In this document: positions 57,470 to 64,000 of the stretch, one piece after another
How the letters are laid out: the number at the start of each line of letters is the position of its first letter
Position numbering within the stretch: position 1 is the stretch's first letter
Origin: Klebsiella quasipneumoniae subsp. quasipneumoniae
GTDB lineage: Bacteria; Pseudomonadota; Gammaproteobacteria; Enterobacterales; Enterobacteriaceae
Assembly: GCF_020525925.1 (NCBI RefSeq)
Contig: NZ_CP084876.1
Coordinates: 1,674,001 to 1,738,000 of the forward strand
Direction of reading: 5' to 3'
Length of the DNA stretch: 64,000 nt
The notes under the pieces: model-generated
Told to the model about the DNA's origin: nothing
Databases searched by the model: none
What the model saw: only the letters and a program-made list of their open reading frames with translations
Made by a program: the position numbers and the translations under genes

Positions 57470-58474
57470 TTAGATCTGATAGTAATCCTTATACCACTCC
57501 ACGAAGTTCTTCACGCCTTCTTTCACTGATGTCTGTGGCTTAAAGCCCACCAGGTCATACAGCGGCTGGGTGTCTGCACTGGTGTCCAGCACATCGCCCG
57601 GCTGGATCGGCATCATATTCTTCTTCGCTTCCATCCCCAGGGCTTCTTCCAGGGCGGTGATATAATCCATCAGTTCCACCGGCGAGCTGTTGCCAATGTT
57701 ATAGACCCGGTACGGCGCGGAGCTGGTGGCCGGGGAACCGCTCTCAACGGTCCAGTCGGCATTGGCCTGCGGGATCACATCCTGAACGCGCACCACCGCC
57801 TCGACGATATCGTCGATATAGGTGAAATCGCGCTTCATCTTGCCGTAGTTGTAAACGTCGATACTTTTCCCTGCCAGCATCGCTTTCGTGAACTTGAACA
57901 GCGCCATATCCGGGCGGCCCCACGGACCATAGACCGTAAAGAAGCGCAGCCCGGTGGTCGGGATGCCGTACAGATGGGAATAGGTATGCGCCATCAGCTC
58001 ATTGGCTTTCTTGGTGGCGGCGTACAGGGAGACCGGATGATCGACGGAATCCTCCGTGGAGAACGGCATTTTGCGATTTAGGCCGTAAACCGAGCTGGAG
58101 GAGGCGTATACCAGGTGTTTCACTTTGGTATGGCGGCAGCCTTCCAGAATATTCAGGTACCCCATCAGGTTTGCGTCGGCGTAGGCATACGGGTTTTCCA
58201 GCGAATAGCGCACGCCGGCCTGGGCCGCCAGGTGGATCACGCGGTCAAACTGTTCTGCGGCGAACAGCGTCGCCATACCCTCACGGTCGGCAAGATCCAG
58301 CTGCTGGAAATGGAATGCCGGAGAGGACAGGCGATCCAGACGGGCCTGCTTCAGGCTGACGTCATAATAGTCGTTCATGTTGTCGATCCCGACAACGTCA
58401 TGCCCTTCATTCAGCAGGCGCTGCGCGATATGAAAGCCGATAAAACCTGCGGCACCAGTGACCAAAAACTTCAT
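57470..58474 (-). CDS. uge: UDP-galacturonate/UDP-glucuronate 4-epimerase Uge
   Basis: 334 residues, extended short-chain dehydrogenase. The Rossmann motif is [20 protein letters not shown], then YASSSSVYG with the catalytic Ser and [11 protein letters not shown] with the catalytic Tyr and Lys. Further on are [11 protein letters not shown] and a C-terminal substrate domain. It converts UDP-glucuronate to UDP-galacturonate, needed for the LPS core and some capsules of Klebsiella; uge mutants lack capsule and O antigen. GGAGGAAAAAT stands before the ATG. It is monocistronic and convergent with ugd. Confidence 0.94.
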   Translation of the reverse strand: MKFLVTGAAGFIGFHIAQRLLNEGHDVVGIDNMNDYYDVSLKQARLDRLSSPAFHFQQLDLADREGMATLFAAEQFDRVIHLAAQAGVRYSLENPYAYADANLMGYLNILEGCRHTKVKHLVYASSSSVYGLNRKMPFSTEDSVDHPVSLYAATKKANELMAHTYSHLYGIPTTGLRFFTVYGPWGRPDMALFKFTKAMLAGKSIDVYNYGKMKRDFTYIDDIVEAVVRVQDVIPQANADWTVESGSPATSSAPYRVYNIGNSSPVELMDYITALEEALGMEAKKNMMPIQPGDVLDTSADTQPLYDLVGFKPQTSVKEGVKNFVEWYKDYYQI

Positions 58475-59285
58475 ATTTTTCCTCCGGGGTGTGGATATCC
58501 CGTTCTACATAAGGGCCGATTTTACACTGGCTTGCGGTTGGGATCACTTGCTTTGCCGCGTCTTATCCGCCAGGCGTGAAGTGAAGGGCGCTTTTATCTG
58601 GCAAAATCGTGGTGGCAAAGGCTGATAAATAACAACGTTTCTCATTTGACTGTTAGCTGTCGAATAATAACCTTGTGACCTGTCAGCGGTTTAGCGATTC
58701 ATGGCGCAATCATAAAGGTCGCCAATCCCCCCGGTATGGCGTAATTTTGTTTAAAGATATATTTTCGTCAGCGGCTGATTTAGCAAATGGGCAAAATCTC
58801 TGTAGTGTTTTCTCTGGTTTTTTGATGAATATCAATGGATTAGATTGGTTTTGTTTGTTTAGTGAATGTTTATAATGTGTATTATTTGAGTAATCCATTA
58901 ATCAGTAGGCTTTTTTATTTTTATTCCCCGCGACCAGCGCTATAATCTGCGGACGATTTTCTTTGTGGAATGTGCAGTGTAGAGCATGAGTCGTTTATCC
59001 CTCCTGTCGGAACAAAGCGCCGTCGCCATGTGCAAAGGGCCATCAAGCCTGGCCGCGCGTTGTCTCCCTGGCGGCGATAGCGATGTCTCTTCTTATCTTT
59101 CCCCGCATCGTGGACGCTCCTTTCTGACGCTTGCTGACACCGGCAGGCCGCCCGTTTCTCTTTCGTCGGTGGCGGAAAGCGCACGCGTGATACCCTGCGT
59201 AAATGAGAAAGTCCTGATGGTTAACCCGGCGGCAAATGCGGAAAGTGTGGGGCATTTCGCGGCCAGGTGAGGACAGATGCATATT

Positions 59286-59323
59286 AAAAGCAGAGATATG
59301 TCTCAGGACATATCTCTGCTTTT
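59286..59323. terminator. Perfect 17-bp inverted repeat, bidirectional terminator
   Basis: AAAAGCAGAGATATGTC (59286-59302), loop TCAG, and its exact complement (59307-59323). The A-run before and T-run after the stem make it a bidirectional terminator between the uge region and the O-antigen operon. Confidence 0.8.
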
Positions 59324-59432
59324 AGGTTTTCAGGACACCCGTTCCGTCAGGCTGGCTTTTCAGGCCGCTGAGTGAACGTTCTGCCGATAGCCTGAAGCGA
59401 AAGAGGGTGGCGTTTAGCCTGAAACACGGGAG

Positions 59433-59472
59433 CAGTACGTATTTTGGTTGCGACAGCCAATGGCGGTAGCGT
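59433..59472 (+). promoter_or_regulatory. JUMPStart-like element with ops before the O-antigen operon
   Basis: CAGTACGTATTTTGGTTG resembles the JUMPStart left part; the segment ends in GGCGGTAGCGT (59462-59472), an exact copy of the ops core found before wzi. It lies 79-118 bp upstream of manC2, suggesting RfaH control of the O-antigen operon. Confidence 0.75.
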
Positions 59473-59550
59473 GCCTGAAAAAGGCCATTCCACCCGACGG
59501 TCGATTGATTGATAGTAAAATAAAGCAATTATTTATTTAAGGATTTCATT

Positions 59551-60966
59551 ATGTTACTTCCTGTAATTATGGCTGGTGGTACCGGCAGTCGTCTCTGGCC
59601 GATGTCTCGCGAGCTTTACCCGAAACAGTTCCTCCGGCTGTTCGGGCAGAACTCCATGCTGCAGGAAACCATCACCCGACTCTCGGGCCTTGAAATCCAT
59701 GAACCGATGGTCATCTGTAACGAAGAGCACCGCTTCCTGGTGGCCGAACAGCTGCGCCAGCTCAACAAGCTGTCCAACAACATTATTCTTGAGCCGGTCG
59801 GGCGCAACACCGCCCCGGCCATTGCTCTGGCGGCCCTTCAGGCCACCCGGCACGGTGACGACCCGCTGATGCTGGTCCTCGCCGCCGACCATATCATCAA
59901 TAACCAGCCGGTCTTCCACGACGCCATCCGCGTCGCCGAGCAGTATGCTGATGAAGGCCACCTGGTCACCTTCGGTATCGTGCCGAACGCCCCGGAAACC
60001 GGCTACGGCTACATCCAGCGCGGCGTGGCCCTCACCGACAGCGCCCACACCCCGTACCAGGTGGCCCGCTTCGTGGAGAAGCCGGACCGCGAGCGCGCTG
60101 AGGCCTACCTCGCCTCCGGGGAGTACTACTGGAACAGCGGCATGTTTATGTTCCGCGCCAAAAAATACCTCTCCGAGCTGGCCAAATTCCGCCCGGATAT
60201 CCTCGAAGCCTGCCAGGCCGCGGTGAACGCCGCCGACAACGGCAGCGACTTCATCAGCATCCCGCATGACATTTTCTGCGAGTGCCCGGACGAGTCCGTG
60301 GACTACGCGGTGATGGAGAAAACCGCCGACGCGGTGGTGGTCGGTCTCGATGCCGACTGGAGCGACGTCGGCTCCTGGTCCGCCCTGTGGGAGGTCAGCC
60401 CGAAAGATGAGCAGGGCAACGTCCTCAGCGGCGACGCGTGGGTGCACAACAGCGAAAACTGCTACATCAACAGCGACGAGAAGCTGGTGGCGGCCATCGG
60501 CGTGGAGAATCTGGTGATTGTCAGCACCAAGGACGCCGTGCTGGTGATGAACCGCGAACGTTCCCAGGACGTGAAGAAGGCGGTCGAGTTCCTCAAGCAG
60601 AACCAGCGCAGCGAGTACAAGCGCCACCGCGAGATTTACCGTCCCTGGGGCCGCTGCGACGTGGTGGTCCAGACCCCGCGCTTCAACGTCAACCGTATCA
60701 CCGTGAAACCGGGCGGCGCCTTCTCGATGCAGATGCACCACCACCGCGCCGAGCACTGGGTCATTCTCGCCGGCACCGGTCAGGTGACGGTCAACGGCAA
60801 ACAGTTCCTGCTGACCGAGAACCAGTCCACCTTTATTCCGATTGGCGCCGAGCACAGCCTGGAAAACCCGGGCCGCATTCCGCTGGAAGTGCTGGAGATC
60901 CAGTCGGGGTCGTACCTCGGCGAGGACGACATTATTCGTATTAAAGACCAGTATGGTCGTTGCTAA
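59551..60966 (+). CDS. manC: Mannose-1-phosphate guanylyltransferase, O-antigen copy
   Basis: 471 residues, identical in sequence to the product at 52386-53801 over its whole length. The nucleotide start differs only at positions 15, 18 and 27 (silent). The enzyme makes GDP-mannose, the only sugar donor needed for the polymannose O3/O5 antigens. It is the first gene of an operon behind JUMPStart/ops, whereas the capsule copy follows gnd. AAGGATTTCATT before the ATG provides the ribosome-binding site. Confidence 0.96.
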   Translation: MLLPVIMAGGTGSRLWPMSRELYPKQFLRLFGQNSMLQETITRLSGLEIHEPMVICNEEHRFLVAEQLRQLNKLSNNIILEPVGRNTAPAIALAALQATRHGDDPLMLVLAADHIINNQPVFHDAIRVAEQYADEGHLVTFGIVPNAPETGYGYIQRGVALTDSAHTPYQVARFVEKPDRERAEAYLASGEYYWNSGMFMFRAKKYLSELAKFRPDILEACQAAVNAADNGSDFISIPHDIFCECPDESVDYAVMEKTADAVVVGLDADWSDVGSWSALWEVSPKDEQGNVLSGDAWVHNSENCYINSDEKLVAAIGVENLVIVSTKDAVLVMNRERSQDVKKAVEFLKQNQRSEYKRHREIYRPWGRCDVVVQTPRFNVNRITVKPGGAFSMQMHHHRAEHWVILAGTGQVTVNGKQFLLTENQSTFIPIGAEHSLENPGRIPLEVLEIQSGSYLGEDDIIRIKDQYGRC

Positions 60967-61989
60967 TTTTTTCGGGACAAAACGCAGAATGACACAGTTA
61001 ACATGCTTTAAGGCTTATGACATCCGTGGTGAACTGGGCGAGGAGCTGAACGAGGACATCGCCTACCGTATCGGCCGCGCCTACGGCGAATTTCTGAAAC
61101 CCGGGAAGATAGTGGTGGGGGGCGATGTGCGCCTCACCAGCGAATCGCTGAAGCTGGCGCTGGCCCGCGGGCTGATGGACGCCGGCACCGACGTGCTGGA
61201 TATCGGCCTGAGCGGTACCGAAGAGATTTACTTCGCCACTTTCCACCTCGGGGTGGACGGCGGTATCGAGGTGACGGCCAGCCACAACCCGATGAACTAC
61301 AACGGCATGAAGCTGGTGCGCGAGAACGCGAAGCCCATCAGCGGCGACACCGGCCTGCGTGACATCCAGCGCCTGGCGGAGGAAAACCAGTTCCCGCCGG
61401 TGGACCCGGCGCGTCGCGGGACCCTGCGCCAGATTTCGGTGCTGAAGGAGTACGTTGACCATCTGATGGGCTACGTGGACCTGGCGAACTTCACCCGTCC
61501 GCTGAAGCTGGTGGTGAACTCCGGCAACGGGGCGGCGGGGCACGTGATTGATGAGGTGGAGAAACGCTTTGCGGCGGCCGGGGCGCCGGTGACCTTTATC
61601 AAGGTGCATCATCAGCCGGACGGCCATTTCCCGAACGGTATCCCGAACCCGCTGCTGCCGGAGTGCCGCCAGGACACCGCCGACGCGGTGCGTGCGCATC
61701 AGGCGGACATGGGGATCGCCTTTGACGGCGACTTCGACCGCTGCTTCCTGTTCGATGACGAGGCGTCGTTTATCGAGGGATACTACATTGTCGGCCTGCT
61801 GGCGGAAGCGTTCCTGCAGAAGCAGCCGGGGGCGAAAATCATTCACGACCCGCGCCTGACGTGGAACACGGTGGACATCGTGACCCGCAGCGGCGGGCAG
61901 CCGGTGATGTCGAAGACCGGGCATGCGTTCATCAAGGAGCGGATGCGCCAGGAAGACGCCATCTACGGCGGGGAGATGAGCGCGCACCA
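59578..61989 (+). repeat. Direct repeat, right copy (manC-manB)
   Basis: Right member of the repeat described at 52413-54824, shifted by 7165 bp. The two copies enclose ugd, the second small membrane protein and uge. Confidence 0.9.
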
Positions 61990-62371
61990 CTACTTCCGTG
62001 ACTTCGCCTACTGCGACAGCGGGATGATCCCGTGGCTGCTGGTGGCGGAGCTGCTGTGCCTGAAGAACAGCTCGCTGAAATCGCTGGTGGCGGACCGCCA
62101 GGCGGCGTTCCCGGCGTCGGGAGAGATCAACCGCAAGCTGGGAAATGCGGCGGAGGCGATCGCGCGCATCCGGGCGCAGTATGAGCCGGCGGCCGCACAC
62201 ATCGACACAACGGACGGTATCAGTATTGAATACCCTGAGTGGCGCTTTAACCTGCGCACGTCCAACACGGAGCCGGTGGTGCGCCTGAACGTTGAGTCCA
62301 GAGCGGATACGGCGTTGATGAACGAGAAAACCGCCGAGCTGCTCAACCTGTTAAAAGAGGAATCGCTTTGA
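60989..62371 (+). CDS. manB: Phosphomannomutase, O-antigen copy
   Basis: 460 residues, with the same catalytic loops as copy 1 ([26 protein letters not shown]). It is identical to copy 1 until near its end, with synonymous changes from about codon 334, then a different tail ([16 protein letters not shown]). The stop overlaps the TTG start of wzm by 2 bp (TTGA). It supplies mannose-1-phosphate to ManC for the O-antigen. The diverged tail probably represents the original sequence of each locus around a converted core. Confidence 0.96.
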   Translation: MTQLTCFKAYDIRGELGEELNEDIAYRIGRAYGEFLKPGKIVVGGDVRLTSESLKLALARGLMDAGTDVLDIGLSGTEEIYFATFHLGVDGGIEVTASHNPMNYNGMKLVRENAKPISGDTGLRDIQRLAEENQFPPVDPARRGTLRQISVLKEYVDHLMGYVDLANFTRPLKLVVNSGNGAAGHVIDEVEKRFAAAGAPVTFIKVHHQPDGHFPNGIPNPLLPECRQDTADAVRAHQADMGIAFDGDFDRCFLFDDEASFIEGYYIVGLLAEAFLQKQPGAKIIHDPRLTWNTVDIVTRSGGQPVMSKTGHAFIKERMRQEDAIYGGEMSAHHYFRDFAYCDSGMIPWLLVAELLCLKNSSLKSLVADRQAAFPASGEINRKLGNAAEAIARIRAQYEPAAAHIDTTDGISIEYPEWRFNLRTSNTEPVVRLNVESRADTALMNEKTAELLNLLKEESL

Positions 62372-63162
62372 GTCCTATGTTTTCAGCGATCTATCGCTAC
62401 CGTGGCTTTATTATTGACAGCGTTAAACGGGACTTTCAGTCCCGTTACCAGACCAGCTTTTTAGGCGCGGCATGGCTGATCTTGCAGCCGATCGCCATGA
62501 TTTCCGTCTATACATTAATCTTTTCTGAATTAATGCGTGCCCGCCTGGCGGGCATGGACGGCCCTTTTGCCTATAGCATCTACCTCTGTTCCGGGGTGTT
62601 AACCTGGGGGCTGTTCACGGAAACGCTTAACAGTCTGGTCAACGTTTTTCTTACCAACGCCAACATTCTTAAAAAGCTCAGCTTTCCGCGGATCTGTTTA
62701 CCGATCATTGTCACCGCTTCGGCGTTCATTAACTTTCTGATCATTTTCGGTCTGTTTGTGCTGTTTCTGATCGTCACGGGGAATTTCCCGGGCATGATTT
62801 TCTTTGAAATCATTCCGGTGCTGATCGTCCAGATGCTGTTCACCCTGGGCCTGGGGATTATCCTCGGCGTGCTGAACGTTTTTGTCCGCGACATCGGCCA
62901 GTTCGTCAATATTCTGCTGCAGTTTTGGTTCTGGTTTACGCCTATTGTTTACGTGTCCAAAACGCTGCCGGAATGGGTTTCAGGCCTGCTGGCCTATAAC
63001 CCGATGGCGACCATTATCGGTTCCTACCAGAATGTGATGCTCTATCACCAGAGCCCAGACTGGATGGCGCTGCTTCCGGTCACGGTGGTGTCGGTCATTC
63101 TGTTTTTATTTGCCTGGCGTTTATTTAAAAAACATGCCGCTGATATTGTGGACGAGATTTAA
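62368..63162 (+). CDS. wzm: O-antigen ABC exporter, membrane subunit Wzm
   Basis: 264 residues, six hydrophobic helices of the ABC-2 type. The cytoplasmic N-terminal helix is [20 protein letters not shown], with [20 protein letters not shown] next and a [11 protein letters not shown] helix near 185. AGAGG lies 7 bases before TTG at 62368, so a TTG start is preferred; ATG at 62377 would give 261 residues, the length I recall for relatives. It forms the channel for undecaprenyl-linked polymannan, flipping the finished polymer across the inner membrane. Close to Wzm of E. coli O8/O9a and Klebsiella O3/O5. Confidence 0.94.
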   Translation: MSPMFSAIYRYRGFIIDSVKRDFQSRYQTSFLGAAWLILQPIAMISVYTLIFSELMRARLAGMDGPFAYSIYLCSGVLTWGLFTETLNSLVNVFLTNANILKKLSFPRICLPIIVTASAFINFLIIFGLFVLFLIVTGNFPGMIFFEIIPVLIVQMLFTLGLGIILGVLNVFVRDIGQFVNILLQFWFWFTPIVYVSKTLPEWVSGLLAYNPMATIIGSYQNVMLYHQSPDWMALLPVTVVSVILFLFAWRLFKKHAADIVDEI

Positions 63163-63164
63163 TC

Positions 63165-64000
63165 ATGAGTATCAAAGTTCAGCACGTCGGCAAGGCGTAT
63201 AAATATTACCCATCCAAATGGAACCGGGTCATTGAGAAACTGCTGCCGGGCAATAAGCCGCGGCACAGCAAAAAATGGGTGTTAAAAGACATCAATTTCA
63301 GCATTGAACCCGGTGAAGCAGTCGGTATTGTCGGGGTGAACGGCGCAGGTAAAAGTACGTTGCTGAAGCTGCTGACCGGCACCACCCAGCCCACCAAAGG
63401 CAGCATTGAGATCCAGGGGCGCGTCGCTGCGCTGCTGGAGCTGGGCATGGGGTTCCATCCCGACTTTACCGGCCGGCAGAACGTGTATATGTCCGGGCTG
63501 ATGATGGGCCTGAGCCGGGAAGAGATCGAGCGCTTAATGCCTGAGATCGAAGCCTTTGCGGATATCGGCGACTACATTGAAGAGCCGGTGCGCATCTATT
63601 CCAGCGGCATGCAAATGCGCCTGGCGTTCGCCGTGGCCACCGCTTCTCGCCCGGATATTCTGATCGTCGATGAAGCGCTCTCCGTTGGCGACTCCCGCTT
63701 TCAGGCGAAGTGCTATGCCCGTATTGCGGACTTCAAAAAGCAGGGCACCACGCTGCTGCTGGTTTCCCACAGCGCCGGGGATATCGTCAAACACTGCGAC
63801 CGCGCCATCTTCCTCAAAAATGGTGACATCTGCATGGACGGCACCGCCCGTGACGTGACCAACCGTTACCTGGATGAGCTGTTTGGCAAACCTGATAAAG
63901 ACAGCGCCAAGAAAAGCGAAACGGCTACCTCGTCAGCCAGTGGCGAAAGCCAGATGTCGCTCGATGAGATTGAAGATGTGTACCACACGCGACCAGGCTA
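63165..64000 (+). CDS. wzt: O-antigen ABC exporter, ATPase subunit Wzt (cut by window end)
   Basis: 278 codons are visible; the gene runs past the end. The ATPase domain has Walker A GVNGAGKST, signature YSSGMQMRLAFA with the variant SSGMQ, Walker B ILIVDEALSVGD and an H-loop SHSAGD. The long N-terminal extension before the ATPase core (VQHVGKAYKYYPSKWNRVIEKL) is typical of carbohydrate exporters. After about residue 245 a linker leads toward the C-terminal carbohydrate-binding domain that recognises the chain terminus. It starts 2 bp after wzm. It suggests a terminated polymannan of O3/O5 type; the part deciding the exact serotype is missing. Confidence 0.94.
   Translation, partial: MSIKVQHVGKAYKYYPSKWNRVIEKLLPGNKPRHSKKWVLKDINFSIEPGEAVGIVGVNGAGKSTLLKLLTGTTQPTKGSIEIQGRVAALLELGMGFHPDFTGRQNVYMSGLMMGLSREEIERLMPEIEAFADIGDYIEEPVRIYSSGMQMRLAFAVATASRPDILIVDEALSVGDSRFQAKCYARIADFKKQGTTLLLVSHSAGDIVKHCDRAIFLKNGDICMDGTARDVTNRYLDELFGKPDKDSAKKSETATSSASGESQMSLDEIEDVYHTRPG

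Larger units (their letters stand above)
58475..59550. other. uge-manC2 intergenic region (1.08 kb)
   Basis: No convincing gene. A frame on the plus strand at 58986-59270 (94 codons) and several minus frames overlap it without ribosome-binding sites or recognisable products. An AT-rich stretch at 58735-58930 contains TATAAT (58871-58876) that could be a -10 box. A perfect hairpin (59286-59323) and a JUMPStart/ops element (59433-59472) follow, so the right part is the control region of the O-antigen operon. Confidence 0.6.

Noticed and set aside
58675..59270. Frames of 66 and 94 codons in the uge-manC2 gap
   Set aside because: Neither has a ribosome-binding site or familiar motif, and overlapping frames of similar length exist on the other strand.

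Overview
The window looks like a Klebsiella chromosome, most likely the K. pneumoniae complex. It carries the E. coli-like backbone yegS, cyaR, trhP(yegQ), baeR-baeS-mdtDCBA, yegD, alkA, udk, dcd, asmA, yegH, galF. This is followed by a Wzx/Wzy-type capsule (K) locus from galF to ugd and uge, and then the first genes of an ABC-transporter O-antigen cluster (manC, manB, wzm, wzt) of the polymannose O3/O5 kind. Species assignment is inference from gene order and recalled protein similarity; no search was run.

Layout. 1-1518: end of a polyol-type MFS transporter and a HAD phosphatase. 1782-4282: yegS, the sRNA CyaR and trhP. 4603-15670: one minus-strand operon mdtA-mdtB-mdtC-mdtD-baeS-baeR (RND efflux plus its envelope-stress two-component system). 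15971-21288: an insertion relative to E. coli K-12, holding a DAACS symporter, a LuxR-type regulator, a 46-residue membrane protein and an orphan 7TM histidine kinase/response regulator pair. 21491-29124: yegD, alkA, udk, dcd, asmA, yegH. 29701-30778: RcsAB box and galF. 31171-38073: conserved capsule export genes cpsACP, wzi, wza, wzb, wzc. 38119-50611: AT-rich, serotype-specific block (wzy, a secreted glycoside hydrolase, three glycosyltransferases, wzx, pyruvyl transferase, wbaZ, wcaJ, acyltransferase). 50754-56524: gnd, manC, manB, ugd. 56948-58474: a 40-residue membrane protein and uge. 59551-64000: second manC-manB, wzm and wzt (cut by the window end).

How the parts work together. GalF, ManC/ManB, Ugd, Uge and Gnd serve precursor supply. 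WcaJ starts the repeat on undecaprenyl phosphate, four transferases extend it, and the pyruvyl and acyl transferases decorate it. Wzx flips it, Wzy polymerises it, Wzc/Wzb control chain growth, Wza exports it and Wzi anchors it. Wzm/Wzt export the second, mannose-based polymer.

Most notable observations: (1) two short paralogous membrane-protein genes 39 kb apart, absent from ordinary ORF calls, each preceded at about 100-120 bp by an RcsAB-like palindrome, suggesting a small Rcs-linked envelope regulon; (2) an almost perfect 2.4 kb direct repeat formed by the two manC-manB copies; (3) a secreted GH-A-clan hydrolase inside the capsule operon; (4) identical-stem hairpins at both ends of the core serotype block.
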